DNA of 37,673 nt from an uncultured Eubacteriales bacterium (GCA_934525065.1 CAKSYX010000015.1:1-37673); one strand, 5' to 3'. Shown: positions 21,728 through 30,970, numbered from the stretch's first letter. Program-made: numbers and translations. Notes: a model not told the origin generated them from the letters alone.

Positions 21728-24598
21728 TCAGTCGGTCGTGTCAATTACCGGCTGAGCGGAATCAAAACTATATACGCGCGGTGCAGTCAGCGCAGAATTG
21801 GAAATATCGGCCGAAGTTTCAGCTTCTCCCAAAAGCGAAACCGAACCGTAGGCTTCGTTATACGCGTAGTCTACAATATAAAGCTTGACCTGCTCAAGCG
21901 AAGAGACTGCGCGGCGCGACAGCCTGCTGACGTTGACGGTGCGGGTATAAACTCCGTCTGAATCCGGCTCCTGACCTTTGAAGGAGACTTTTCCGAGAGA
22001 TTTACTGCTTTGGTCAAACATTTCAAAGCCCATCACATAGCGGTTGTCTTTGATTTTTACCGTAAGGATCGCTTCGCCGTTTTCGGTTCTGTATTCCGCA
22101 CTTTCAAGCGTAGGCTTTTGGTTATCGACAACGAACGGCATTGAAAGCGTTACACGTTTGCTCTTATAATTCGCCGGAGTTGTTGAAACCTTATAGACAT
22201 AGCTTTGGCCGTCTCTGAGACCCGAAAGACCCCAAAGAACGCCGACCTGAGAATTGCGGCTCGGATTATTGGTCTTTCTGGCGTATTCAAGAAGCGACGA
22301 GCCGTAATAGCGGAAAACTCCGCTTTTTGTGAACAGGTTATAGTCCATCCTCTTTCCGTTGCGAAGAAGGGCGACATTCGCGGTAACATACGGCTTTTTC
22401 ATTTTGCTCTCGAGTGCATGAACGGAATATGCGCAATATTTTGAGTCAATTGCATATTCCTTTCCATTTTCAAAAATATTCGCGCCGAGCGGATAGAAAT
22501 CTTCTCCGTCGGTAACGGCAAGACCCCATTCACCGTTAAGATACGGCTTTTCATCGTCATAGATAGTATTGTCAAAAAGCCATGCCTTTGACCAGTCACC
22601 GTTAAAGGAAACGAACGGCAGTGAAAGGGTCGGCTCGGCTTTGTCGGTGCTTTCAAGAAAAACGAAGCCGTCAACGAAGAAGCCGTTTTTGAAAGCAGCT
22701 TTCTGCTCATCAAGAACCTTTTGGGAAACCGTGATTTTCATTGAAGCTTTTTTGCTTTCACCGGGAGCAAGAGACAGCATCCCGCCCTCTGAGCCACCTG
22801 TGTATTCAACGGCATAAAGGCTCTTTGCAAGCTTTTTCGCACTCAGTGTATTAACATACGAAGTGCCGGTTTTCAAAAAGCTGTCGGTGAGCACAGCTTC
22901 ATTAAGTTTATAGGAAAGTGCTTTTTTTGAAAGGTTATGAACCACAAAGGAAAGCTCAAGGACGCCGCTTGTGTTTTCTCCGAGATCAATTTTCGGCCTT
23001 GAAACGCCGTCGGACGCGGTGAGATATGCCGAAGCTGAAAGCGCATTCTGAACGGAAACAAGTCCGGCTCCCTGCTGTCTCGGTGAATAATACGCAGACT
23101 TTCCGTAGCCGCGGAATGGAACGGCCGTGCTCATTAGCAGACTGTTGATAAACTCGGCACTGTTTCTGCTGTTCTTTGAGGGATACTTTTCATTTACATA
23201 TTGCTTTACGAGTGCATAGCTGCCTGAGAAATACGGAGCCGCCATTGAGGTTCCGCTCATTGAGCCGTAGCCGCCGCCGGGAACCGAGGAATAAATCCTG
23301 CTTCCGGGTGCGGTGATTTCCGGCTTCAGACGAAGGTCGGCTGTGACACCCCAAGAAGAGAAGGACGACATCTTTGCCGTACCCGCACCCTCGCGGCTCA
23401 CGGAATCGGGAGAATGTGACGTTCTTGAATCAATGTCTGAGGAGGCAATCGCCATCGGCCAGTCATAGCTGGCCGGTGAATCAACCGTTCCGTAATCGAA
23501 CAGGTCGGCATTCATTCTCTCACTACCGGGAACGCTGTCGTTTTCGCCGAGGCTTGACTCGTTGCCCGCCGAAGCCGAAACGGTGATCCCGCTGCGCTCA
23601 AGCTTTTTATAAACGGCTGCACTTATCGGATTATCGTGATTCTGGCCGCAGGGCGAGCCGAGGCTCATGTTTATAACGTCCGCTCCGAGTTTTACGGAAT
23701 CGTCAAGAGCGGCAAGGTTGACCTCTTCCTTTGCAACGGAATTTTTTTCATCGCCGAAGACCTTCATCAGAAGCAGCTGAGCGTCCGGCGCAACACCGAT
23801 CACCTCGCCTGCGTTTGCTCCCGCAATTCCGGCAACATGAGTTCCGTGGTCCGAATTGCTGTTGCCAACGCTCTTGTCAATTTCGGCGTAGTCCCATTTA
23901 TAGGGAATCTTTTCGGAATAATAGTTCACGCCCCAGCGCGGAACGATCGTGTTGAGCACACGGAAAGTCGTGATGAGGTTGATATCTTTTTTTGAAAGCA
24001 CCGGGCTTTCAATTCCGCCGGAAAAGGCTTCGTGGTCACACTGAAAGCCCGTGTCAAGAATCGCAATGACGGTTCCCTTTCCGGTGTAGCCGGCCTCCTG
24101 AGCCTGAGGAACTCCGGTGAAAAGGTTATGCTTTGTTTTTTCATCGGTCGAAGACACTGCGGCTTCTTCAATTATCTGCGGCTGGCTGTAACGTTCGGCA
24201 ACGGTCACAGCCTTAACACCGGGAAGCTTTTCAAGCTCGTCAATGTGTTTATATGGAAGGGAGAGCGAAAAGCCGTTGATGACAAACGAATAAGAATAGG
24301 AATCCTTGAAGCTCACGCCGGAAATGCTTTTTTGAGCAAGCTTTTTGACGTTTTCTCTTGCGGAAACGAGTTTTTCATATTTTTCGCTTCCGAGATAGCC
24401 TTCAAGGAGCTTTTTCCTCTCCTTCGCGCCGCTGACACCGTCAAGAAGGCTTTTTCCCTCAAGCTCAACAATAACGCTGACGTTTTCGCTGCCGTTTAAA
24501 AGCCCGGTTATTTTTTCGTTGAGCGCTTCATCGGTAATTCCGAGAAATGAAGTGACGGCAAGAAAAAAGCTCAGGAGCGCGGCAATAATTGATTTCAA
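21728..24598 (-). CDS. Secreted subtilisin-like serine protease (S8 family)
   Basis: This 956-residue protein starts with a short signal peptide (IIAALLSFFLAVTSFLG). An I9-like inhibitory propeptide follows at about 40-135, then the S8 catalytic domain. The triad is Asp182 (AILDTGFQCDHE), His251 (SDHGTHVAGIAG) and Ser451 (SMSGTSMAAP), with oxyanion Asn346 (SASAGNESS). The C-terminal 450 residues look like fibronectin-type/Fn3-like beta domains of lactocepin proteases. No LPXTG anchor or S-layer repeat is visible, so it is probably released. The start is a TTG with AGGGGGA upstream. Confidence 0.93.
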   Translation of the reverse strand: MKSIIAALLSFFLAVTSFLGITDEALNEKITGLLNGSENVSVIVELEGKSLLDGVSGAKERKKLLEGYLGSEKYEKLVSARENVKKLAQKSISGVSFKDSYSYSFVINGFSLSLPYKHIDELEKLPGVKAVTVAERYSQPQIIEEAAVSSTDEKTKHNLFTGVPQAQEAGYTGKGTVIAILDTGFQCDHEAFSGGIESPVLSKKDINLITTFRVLNTIVPRWGVNYYSEKIPYKWDYAEIDKSVGNSNSDHGTHVAGIAGANAGEVIGVAPDAQLLLMKVFGDEKNSVAKEEVNLAALDDSVKLGADVINMSLGSPCGQNHDNPISAAVYKKLERSGITVSASAGNESSLGENDSVPGSERMNADLFDYGTVDSPASYDWPMAIASSDIDSRTSHSPDSVSREGAGTAKMSSFSSWGVTADLRLKPEITAPGSRIYSSVPGGGYGSMSGTSMAAPYFSGSYALVKQYVNEKYPSKNSRNSAEFINSLLMSTAVPFRGYGKSAYYSPRQQGAGLVSVQNALSASAYLTASDGVSRPKIDLGENTSGVLELSFVVHNLSKKALSYKLNEAVLTDSFLKTGTSYVNTLSAKKLAKSLYAVEYTGGSEGGMLSLAPGESKKASMKITVSQKVLDEQKAAFKNGFFVDGFVFLESTDKAEPTLSLPFVSFNGDWSKAWLFDNTIYDDEKPYLNGEWGLAVTDGEDFYPLGANIFENGKEYAIDSKYCAYSVHALESKMKKPYVTANVALLRNGKRMDYNLFTKSGVFRYYGSSLLEYARKTNNPSRNSQVGVLWGLSGLRDGQSYVYKVSTTPANYKSKRVTLSMPFVVDNQKPTLESAEYRTENGEAILTVKIKDNRYVMGFEMFDQSSKSLGKVSFKGQEPDSDGVYTRTVNVSRLSRRAVSSLEQVKLYIVDYAYNEAYGSVSLLGEAETSADISNSALTAPRVYSFDSAQPVIDTTD

Positions 24599-24682
24599 AA
24601 GAATTCCCCCTTATCCGACCATACCGGATATATTTTTATATTTCATGATATCACAGTTTTACCGTCATAGCAAGAAACCAAA

Positions 24683-24730
24683 GAAAAAAATTCCGCCGTC
24701 TCTGCATATTTTTGCAAAGTACGGCGGAAT
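24683..24730 (-). terminator. Intrinsic terminator after the ECF gene
   Basis: A 10-bp stem, ATTCCGCCGT with ACGGCGGAAT on the minus strand, is followed by a T-run (the complement of 24683-24690). It begins 10 bp after the ribU-like stop codon. Confidence 0.85.
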
Positions 24731-24740
24731 ATTCACAAAA

Positions 24741-25310
24741 TCAGGCAAGATGCTCCCTTTCAACCCGTTTTATGAGTGTAGGAATCAGAACAAGGCTCAC
24801 AACGCCGAGCATTGCGCCTTTGATTGCATTGAGCGCCGTTGCTGACCAAATTGCACCCCACAAAGCCTTGCTTTCAAGCTCAATGCCAAGGAAATACTTG
24901 AAAAACGGCGGGTCAATGAAGTAATTTGCGACGATTCCGACAAGAACGATTGAAGCAATACCGAGCAAACAGGCGAAAAACACACCGCTTTTTTTGCTGC
25001 TCTTTTTATGCATCAGGCAAAACGGAACAATATACGCCGAGCCGACAATAAAGTTCATCAGATTGCCAAAGCCCATCTGGCTTCCTATGCCCTTGACGCA
25101 AAGCTCAATGACGTTTTTCACAAGCTCAACAAGCACGCCCCAGCCGGGGCCGTAAAGCATTGCACCGACAAGCGCGGGAATATCGCTCAAATCAAGCTTC
25201 AGGTGAGTTGCACCGGGGAAAAGCGGAAACTCAAGGAGATACAGCACAAAGCTGACCGCGCAAAGCATTGCGGTGACAACATAACGGGTGAATTTTTTGT
25301 TCTTTTTCAT
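24741..25310 (-). CDS. ribU: ECF transporter S component, riboflavin (RibU-like)
   Basis: This 189-residue integral membrane protein is the substrate-binding S component of an energy-coupling-factor transporter. The motif HLKLDLSDIPALVGAMLYGP is typical of RibU, and five to six hydrophobic helices are present. An FMN riboswitch directly upstream makes riboflavin the likely substrate. The shared energizing module (EcfA/A'/T) is not in the window. The ATG at 25310 has GGAAGG upstream; the longer ORF starts read through the riboswitch and are not credible. Confidence 0.94.
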   Translation of the reverse strand: MKKNKKFTRYVVTAMLCAVSFVLYLLEFPLFPGATHLKLDLSDIPALVGAMLYGPGWGVLVELVKNVIELCVKGIGSQMGFGNLMNFIVGSAYIVPFCLMHKKSSKKSGVFFACLLGIASIVLVGIVANYFIDPPFFKYFLGIELESKALWGAIWSATALNAIKGAMLGVVSLVLIPTLIKRVEREHLA

Positions 25311-25349
25311 AGCAGACCGACCTTCCTTTTCTTTTTTGACAAACAAAAA

Positions 25350-25370
25350 CGCCCGCAAAAATTGCGGGCG
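25350..25370 (-). terminator. Terminator of the FMN riboswitch expression platform
   Basis: A perfect 9-bp stem, CGCCCGCAA with TTGCGGGCG, has a 3-nt loop and is followed by TTTTTGTTTG on the minus strand. It lies between the aptamer and the ribU start, so it is the expected off-state terminator when FMN is bound. Confidence 0.9.
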
Positions 25371-25398
25371 CAGAAAAGCAAAATCCGTCATTTGTTTT

Positions 25399-25513
25399 TC
25401 TTCTTCCGTCCGGACTTTGACCGTCGGCTTCGGAATTGCACCGAATCGGCTTTGCAAAAGCAAAGTTCGCAGGCTATACTGCCGGTGAGGAATTACACCT
25501 CGCCCCGAAGATT
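25399..25513 (-). promoter_or_regulatory. FMN riboswitch (RFN element)
   Basis: On the minus strand the aptamer opens with ATCTTCGGGGCGAGGTG and closes with CCGGACGGAAGAAGA, and the ends pair. Conserved internal blocks are AATTCCTCACCGGCAGTAT, AGCCTGCGA, GATTCGGTGCAATTCCGAAG and CCGACGGTCAAAGTCC. These match the RFN/FMN consensus across the full aptamer. A terminator hairpin follows at 25350-25370. It should repress ribU when FMN is plentiful. Confidence 0.97.
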
Positions 25514-25527
25514 CATTTGTCAGTGAT

Positions 25528-25556
25528 ATTGTATGACAAATTATTCAGCTTGTCAA
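25528..25556 (-). promoter_or_regulatory. Sigma-A promoter of the riboswitch-ribU transcript
   Basis: On the minus strand, TTGACA and TACAAT are separated by exactly 17 bp, a few bases upstream of the FMN aptamer. An inverted repeat, ATTTGTCA (25515-25522) with TGACAAAT (25534-25541), flanks the -10 and could bind a repressor; that is speculative. Confidence 0.8.
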
Positions 25557-25567
25557 TACTTTTTGCT

Positions 25568-26518
25568 TCAGATTCTTGTTTCAAGAACGGTTACGTTGCC
25601 GAGAATTTCGGTTTCACCGAGTCCTGCCGGGAGAAAAATGCTTTCTCCCTTATAAAAGGTAAGAACGCTGTCCTTGTGGCAGAGAACGCCGTTGCCGTCA
25701 AGCGCAACGAGCGAAACAAAAGAGGTTTCGTCCGCCGTAACGGTCATGCTCTCCCGAACATCGAGCCTTGAAACGTTGAAAATATCGCAGGAGGCAAGCT
25801 GCGTTCTGCCGTTCTCCCCTTTTTCGGGCGCATAGCTTTCCTTTTCCTCTGCCTTCTTGAAGTTCAGAACATCGAGCGCCTTTTCGGTATGAAGCGGCCT
25901 TGGCTTTCCGTTTTGGAGCCTTCCGTAATCATAAACGCGGTAGGTTACATTCGAGTTTTGCTGAACCTCGGCAAGCAGAATGCCCTTTCCGATTGCGTGC
26001 AAGGTTCCGGCTTCAATAAAGAACACATCGCCCTTTTTCACCTTCACTTCGTTGCAAAGCGAAAGCAGCTCGTTTTTGTTGATTGCCTTTTGAACATCGG
26101 CGCGCGTCACGTCCTTTTTGAAGCCGTAAATGAGCTTTGAATCCTCTTCACAGTCAAGAATATACCACATTTCGGTTTTTCCGTTCTGGTTCTCGTGCTT
26201 CCTTGCATAAGCGTCGTCCGGGTGAACCTGAAGCGAAAGGTTGTCGCGCGCGTCAATGAGCTTGATCAGAACGGGAAAGGAGGAAAACCTTTCGGCATGG
26301 GTTCCGAGATAGCTTTTGCCCTCATTTTGAAGAACATCGGAAAGTGTTCTTCCGGCGAATGCTCCGTTTTTGATTATGTTTTCTCCGTCCGGGTGGCAGG
26401 AAAGCACCCAGGCTTCCGCCTGACGGTCAAGGAAAGAGACAATGTCAAATTCTTTTGAAAGGCGTGTTCCGCCCCAGATATAGTCTTTGATTGCCGCTTC
26501 AAGCTTCAAAGGCTTCAT
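25568..26518 (-). CDS. manA: Mannose-6-phosphate isomerase, class I
   Basis: This 316-residue zinc enzyme interconverts mannose-6-phosphate and fructose-6-phosphate. Metal-binding segments of the cupin fold are visible: SLQVHPDDAYA, GKTEMWYIL and FIEAGTLHAIGKG. The active-site Arg segment is NVTYRVYDYGR. Length is typical of the short bacterial form. The ATG at 26518 gives MKPLKLEAAIKDYIWGG, the usual N-terminus; the longer ORF start is rejected. It diverges from the bofA-like gene. The ribU promoter begins just 3' of its stop. Confidence 0.95.
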   Translation of the reverse strand: MKPLKLEAAIKDYIWGGTRLSKEFDIVSFLDRQAEAWVLSCHPDGENIIKNGAFAGRTLSDVLQNEGKSYLGTHAERFSSFPVLIKLIDARDNLSLQVHPDDAYARKHENQNGKTEMWYILDCEEDSKLIYGFKKDVTRADVQKAINKNELLSLCNEVKVKKGDVFFIEAGTLHAIGKGILLAEVQQNSNVTYRVYDYGRLQNGKPRPLHTEKALDVLNFKKAEEKESYAPEKGENGRTQLASCDIFNVSRLDVRESMTVTADETSFVSLVALDGNGVLCHKDSVLTFYKGESIFLPAGLGETEILGNVTVLETRI

Positions 26519-26587
26519 TAAATCACGCTCCCGGTCATATTTCGGCAAAAGTTGTAATAGGTTTTATATTGAAAGGTGGGATAAGCC

Positions 26588-26851
26588 ATGCAGATTAAGT
26601 CAACGGCAATAATCGCTTTGCTGGCCGTTTCCGGAATAATAATACTCGCGGTCATGCTCAAAAGCAAGCATTTTTTCAAGGCGCTGATTTTTTCCGCCGT
26701 TCAGGGACTTGCCTCGCTGTTTGCGGTCAATCTTCTTTCCGCGGCAACGGGCGTTTCGCTGGCGGTCAATGCGGCCACGCTCGCAATTTCGGCACTAGGC
26801 GGAACGGCAGGCGTTGCGGCGCTTCTGTTTTCGCGCCTGATCCTCACATAA
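26588..26851 (+). CDS. bofA: BofA-family pro-sigma-K processing inhibitor-like protein
   Basis: This 87-residue protein has two to three hydrophobic segments and the BofA signature VQGLASLFAVNLLSAATGVSLAVN, followed by a glycine-containing helix. B. subtilis BofA is also 87 residues; it inhibits the SpoIVFB protease that activates sigma-K in the mother cell. Whether this organism has SpoIVFB is not visible. AAAGGTGG precedes the ATG. It is divergent from manA and converges on the amidase gene, ending 8 bp from its stop. Confidence 0.88.
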   Translation: MQIKSTAIIALLAVSGIIILAVMLKSKHFFKALIFSAVQGLASLFAVNLLSAATGVSLAVNAATLAISALGGTAGVAALLFSRLILT

Positions 26852-26859
26852 AGCCACAG

Positions 26860-29634
26860 TCACCTTGCAATATACTCTTCAACGCCGCCGGCAACAGCCA
26901 CGGCGATTTTTTCGCGGTTTGAGGCTTCAAGAAGAAGTCTGCATTCCTCCTCGTTTGTGATGAACCCGGTTTCAACGAGAACGCTCGGACATTCCTCAAG
27001 CCGCGTTACACTGAAGGGATTGAAAATTGAACCGATCCCGATATACTGAGCCAAGGAAGTTCCGGCGTAGAAATCGTTTTCAAAAAGAGATTTCATCCTT
27101 TGGTATATTGCATTTGAGAGCGGTTCTGAGAACGGGCGGAAGTAATAGACAGTCGTTCCCTTTTTTGAGGTATTCACTGAGGCGTTGCAGTGAACGCTGA
27201 TGAAAATATCGGCATCGTTGACCCTTGCAAAGGTTTTCCTTTCCTCAAGGGTTATGTCATTGTCTCCGGTTCTTGTCAAATATACGGTTGCACCGCGGCG
27301 TTCAAGCTCGTTTTTGATTGCAACGGCAAGGGCAAAATTCAGTTGAGATTCATTCACCGCTCCGGAAAGTCCCTTAGCCCCTCCGTCCGAACCGCCGTGG
27401 CCGGGGTCAAGAACAATTCTTGTTCCTGAAAGGGTGAGCGGCCTTCCGCTAAAACGCAGAACAAGCTGGCCTGAGCTGTTGCGTTCAATGTGGTAGCCGT
27501 AATAGCCGCCGCTTTTTTTGAGCCAAAGGGTCAGCGTTGCGGTTTTGTTCGAGGAATCTACACTCCACGAAGCCGAAGAGAACACTTCACTTCCTGAGGT
27601 ATTCACCATTCCGCCGGCGGCCGTTGTGTAATAGAAAGTGAACTGAATGTAATTCGCGGTAAAATCGCTGACATTGAACTTTTTTCCGTAAGCAGTGTAG
27701 TATTCCTGAGGACCGAAGCTGAAGGAATACGGAACCTCCCACGTTGTTGAAAGCTTGACAGTCAGATCTCCTGCGCTTAGCTGAGAAGAGACGACGCTCA
27801 TTTTGTTTGCACCCTTGTTCGTCTGAGGAATCAGCATAACGTCCTTGGTTTGAACGCGGCGGCCGGAGGCAAGGTCAAAAAAGTTCCGTGTGGTTTCCTC
27901 CTCGCTGTCATAAATACTGCTCTGTCCCGTGACATAATCGACCGTTCCGCGAACAAGCGGCGTATAATACGGAACAAAGCTGTCATCCTCGGTGAGGGTT
28001 GGCCATGTGTCCGCAAAAGCAGAGGTAACAATGCACATCTGACCGCCCGTGTACTGCTGAGGCTCGGTATGTGAAGCAGGGTCGGCCGTATTATGAATAA
28101 CGGTCGTTGCGCCGTTCGTTGAAGGCGAACTGAGGTTGTTTTGAATTGTAACGCTTTTATCCGGTGCGGCGGCAGTCTCATTTGAAAGAGACTGAGCATA
28201 AACCACAACGGGGCCTTCCTTTGAATAGTTTTCGCCTTTATACGATGCTATTACGGTGAGCCTTCCAATTGAATCTATCTCAACCTTGCTTTTCGGCACG
28301 GTGAACCGGGCGCGGTAGTTGCAGCAGCCGTCCTCTTCCTTTGTGACAGGTGTTGCCTCATAGCGCGCTGCCCCGGCCTTGACCGTCACCCTGGCTCCGG
28401 CGGCGGCTCTGACAATTATCTTCACCTTTTTTCCGGGTGAAGCATAGACGGCGGAAATCGGCGAAATTTCCCGGATCACTTCACCCTCAAAATCGACCCT
28501 GACTTTATATTTCAGCATTTTTCCGCATTGAGAAACGGTGAATTTGTTTTCTCCGGTTTTGAGCGAAAGCTCAAGCTCGGCAGTTCCGTCATCCGAGAGG
28601 TCAACCTCTTCGCCGTCAAAAATGACAGGGAACAGAGGTGAACCGTGAACGGTGATTTTTGTTCTGTAATCGGTAGATTTTGCGGTTTCGCCTTCTTCGT
28701 AGCCCTCAATGGAAAGCGACTCAAAAGCCCTTTCTTCGTCAATTCCGTTTTTTATGTATTCACTGACGGCTGAAAAGCAGTTTTGCGTGTCTGTTCGAAT
28801 ATCAAATAGACAGGAAAAAAGGCGCATGGAAACAAGACTGATTTCGTCGCAAGCAAGCGCAGTTTGCAAAGGAAGGTCGGCAGAAGCTTTTTCCATTGTG
28901 CATTCCTCAAAGCAAAGGCCGATGCAAAGGGAAACACTTTTTTTCTCAAATGCTTTTTCAAAAGCGGAGAGGATTTTTTTGTTTTCTGCGACGTTTTTTC
29001 CGTCAAGGTTCAAAAGAACAAAGCTGAGCTTTTCGCCTTTTACGGCATCAAGATCCGTATAGCCGCCCGGAAGACTGACGGCCAGCTGCTTTTTTCCGCT
29101 AAGCTTTAAAAGAGCCGAAAGCTTTTTGTTGAGCTTTTTCGCGGTTACTTTTTCCGTTCCGGTGAGAACAACACCGGAAACATACTTGTTTTCAAAAGCC
29201 TTTTTGAAAACGCCGTTTTCCGCCGAGAAATCAATTTCGAAAACAACCTCTTTTTTGAGCTTTGAAAGCTCCTTTGAAAAGGCAAAAAATTTTTTGAGCT
29301 CCTTTTCGGTTTTTTTCTTGCTTTTTGAAGTCAAAAACTTCGTTTTGAGAAAGACGCTGTCAAAATCCGAATCCTTGAGGTAACGGATAACGTCCTGAGA
29401 GCTTTCTGCGCTTTCGGCCGAGCCGCCGGAAAGCGAAAAGTCACTGCCCTCGCAAAGTCTGACGGCGTTTTTGAGCGTCTTTGCCTTTTTGATTTGAGCC
29501 GAAGTTTGAACAGGCAAATCGGCGCTGTTCTTTGAGCCGATATAAGACACGGCAAGAACAACGCTGAGAACAAGAATAAAGGCACATATTGCAACAAAAA
29601 CAAGGTTGTTTTTTTTGAACTTCATTTTTTGCAT
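26860..29634 (-). CDS. N-acetylmuramoyl-L-alanine amidase with large N-terminal region
   Basis: This 924-residue exported protein has an N-terminal membrane anchor or signal (NLVFVAICAFILVLSVVLAV). A Lys-rich alpha/beta region at about 60-330 may be a degenerate TIM-barrel related to the neighbouring GHL10 protein. Beta-rich Ig-like segments follow to about 470, then a Ser/Thr-rich linker. The C-terminal Amidase_3 domain starts near residue 739, with zinc ligands His746 (DPGHGG), Glu762 (NESQLNF) and His815 (SVHCNAS) and catalytic Glu888 (LVETGF). It cleaves the peptide stem from glycan strands. AAGGAAA lies 8 bp before the ATG. Confidence 0.9.
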   Translation of the reverse strand: MQKMKFKKNNLVFVAICAFILVLSVVLAVSYIGSKNSADLPVQTSAQIKKAKTLKNAVRLCEGSDFSLSGGSAESAESSQDVIRYLKDSDFDSVFLKTKFLTSKSKKKTEKELKKFFAFSKELSKLKKEVVFEIDFSAENGVFKKAFENKYVSGVVLTGTEKVTAKKLNKKLSALLKLSGKKQLAVSLPGGYTDLDAVKGEKLSFVLLNLDGKNVAENKKILSAFEKAFEKKSVSLCIGLCFEECTMEKASADLPLQTALACDEISLVSMRLFSCLFDIRTDTQNCFSAVSEYIKNGIDEERAFESLSIEGYEEGETAKSTDYRTKITVHGSPLFPVIFDGEEVDLSDDGTAELELSLKTGENKFTVSQCGKMLKYKVRVDFEGEVIREISPISAVYASPGKKVKIIVRAAAGARVTVKAGAARYEATPVTKEEDGCCNYRARFTVPKSKVEIDSIGRLTVIASYKGENYSKEGPVVVYAQSLSNETAAAPDKSVTIQNNLSSPSTNGATTVIHNTADPASHTEPQQYTGGQMCIVTSAFADTWPTLTEDDSFVPYYTPLVRGTVDYVTGQSSIYDSEEETTRNFFDLASGRRVQTKDVMLIPQTNKGANKMSVVSSQLSAGDLTVKLSTTWEVPYSFSFGPQEYYTAYGKKFNVSDFTANYIQFTFYYTTAAGGMVNTSGSEVFSSASWSVDSSNKTATLTLWLKKSGGYYGYHIERNSSGQLVLRFSGRPLTLSGTRIVLDPGHGGSDGGAKGLSGAVNESQLNFALAVAIKNELERRGATVYLTRTGDNDITLEERKTFARVNDADIFISVHCNASVNTSKKGTTVYYFRPFSEPLSNAIYQRMKSLFENDFYAGTSLAQYIGIGSIFNPFSVTRLEECPSVLVETGFITNEEECRLLLEASNREKIAVAVAGGVEEYIAR

Positions 29635-29676
29635 TTGAAAAGCTTTCCTTTTAACATATCAATTATGGTTTCGGTT

Positions 29677-29685
29677 ATTATAGCA
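29677..29685 (-). promoter_or_regulatory. Extended -10 promoter of the amidase gene
   Basis: The minus strand reads TGCTATAAT, a perfect extended -10, 43 bp upstream of the amidase ATG and just after the GHL10 stop codon. No good -35 is seen. Its architecture resembles that of the V-ATPase operon promoter. Confidence 0.55.
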
Positions 29686-29701
29686 CATCCGAAAAGCAAT
29701 T

Positions 29702-30919
29702 TTAACCGTCAGAATATAATTTTTCATTAAATTTTACAAATTGAAGCGAATAGAGGCAAAATCCGTCATAATTCTGTTCCTTGAGCGTTTCAATTTGACG
29801 CGCGATTATTCCGTCTTCCTTCCACTCGTCTTTTCCGCTTTCGCCGGCAAATTTATCCTCCTTTCCCCTTTTATAAAGCGCAAGTCCGGCGCAAAGGCGG
29901 ACATTTTTGTTTTTGACCGCATTTCTCCACCGAATGGCACATTTTTCAAAGGGTTTGCTTTCATTTTTGAAGCCGTAGTATATCTGAGGAATCAAAACAT
30001 CGCAAAAGCCGTCCTCATTTCCCCACCGTTCAACATCGGCGTAATAAACGGAAAGGTTTTTTTCAATGTCTCCGCCCGGGCTGATGCTCAGAATTTTCCG
30101 TTTTGAGTTTTCTTTGACAGCCGAATAAATTCCGCTGACGAGGGTATTCACGTTTTCACGCCGCCATGAGTCAAGGTCAAGCGTTCCGCCGCCGTTCAGG
30201 TAATCCTCATAAAAGCTTTCATCCACCTTTTTGTTCTGCGATGGATAAAAGTAATCGTCAATATGTATTCCGTCAACGTCGTATTTTTCCAAAATTTCCC
30301 GAACACCGGATATAATAAGCCGCCGTGCCTTTTCGGACGCCGGAGAAAAATATAAGCCCTCATCAAGCTCAACAACATCAGGAAAAGCAAACGTTCTTCC
30401 CGGACTGTCTGCGCAAAGCGTTGTTTTGCTTTCGCCGCGTGGCAGAATCCTATAAGGATTTATCCATGCATGAACAGAAAGGCCGCATTTTCTCCCCTGC
30501 TCACAGATCACTCGAAAAAAATCGAACAAAAGCTTCTCTCCCTGATTTTTTGAAACGCAGGCAGAGGAAGGAAAGAGGCTGCTTTCATAGATTGCATCTG
30601 CAAAAGGGCGCACCTGAACAAAAACACAGTTGACCGAAAGCCTTTGAAGCTTTTTGAACTCATTCAGAACCCATGCCGAAAACTGCTCTTCGTTTTCCTT
30701 TGGAGCGGCCTTCAGTTCAAGATAGGAAAGCCACACTCCGCGAATCTCCTTTGAAATGTCAAGAAATTCGCCTTCGCCGTTCCCGTATTCATCTCCGAGT
30801 CCTTCACCGTCAAAAATAAAATCTTCGGGTTCGTCATTTTGAATCAGGCTGTCCGAACAGCCGCAGAGTGAAAAAAGCAAAAGTGTCGAAAGAAAAACGG
30901 CAAGAAATTTTCTTTTCAT
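29702..30919 (-). CDS. GHL10-family (YngK-like) glycosyl hydrolase-like lipoprotein
   Basis: This 405-residue protein has a lipoprotein signal with lipobox LCGC and lipidated Cys21, so it should be anchored on the outer face of the membrane. The rest is a GHL10 (DUF187) TIM barrel: EIRGVWLSYLELKA, VFVQVRPFADAIYESS, HAWINPYRILPRG and DGIHIDDYFYPS with the acidic residues expected at the active site. Family members are thought to act on peptidoglycan glycan strands. It lies directly upstream of the amidase, which suggests a joint cell-wall role. Confidence 0.9.
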   Translation of the reverse strand: MKRKFLAVFLSTLLLFSLCGCSDSLIQNDEPEDFIFDGEGLGDEYGNGEGEFLDISKEIRGVWLSYLELKAAPKENEEQFSAWVLNEFKKLQRLSVNCVFVQVRPFADAIYESSLFPSSACVSKNQGEKLLFDFFRVICEQGRKCGLSVHAWINPYRILPRGESKTTLCADSPGRTFAFPDVVELDEGLYFSPASEKARRLIISGVREILEKYDVDGIHIDDYFYPSQNKKVDESFYEDYLNGGGTLDLDSWRRENVNTLVSGIYSAVKENSKRKILSISPGGDIEKNLSVYYADVERWGNEDGFCDVLIPQIYYGFKNESKPFEKCAIRWRNAVKNKNVRLCAGLALYKRGKEDKFAGESGKDEWKEDGIIARQIETLKEQNYDGFCLYSLQFVKFNEKLYSDG

Positions 30920-30941
30920 TTTCCGGTTTGCTCCTTTCGGC

Positions 30942-30970
30942 TTGACAAGCGATGAGAAAAATTATAAGAT
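30942..30970 (+). promoter_or_regulatory. Sigma-A promoter of the zinc-ribbon/DUF1294 pair
   Basis: TTGACA (30942-30947) and TAAGAT (30965-30970) are 17 bp apart and 31 bp upstream of the ATG at 31002. The region is shared with the divergent GHL10 gene. Confidence 0.65.
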
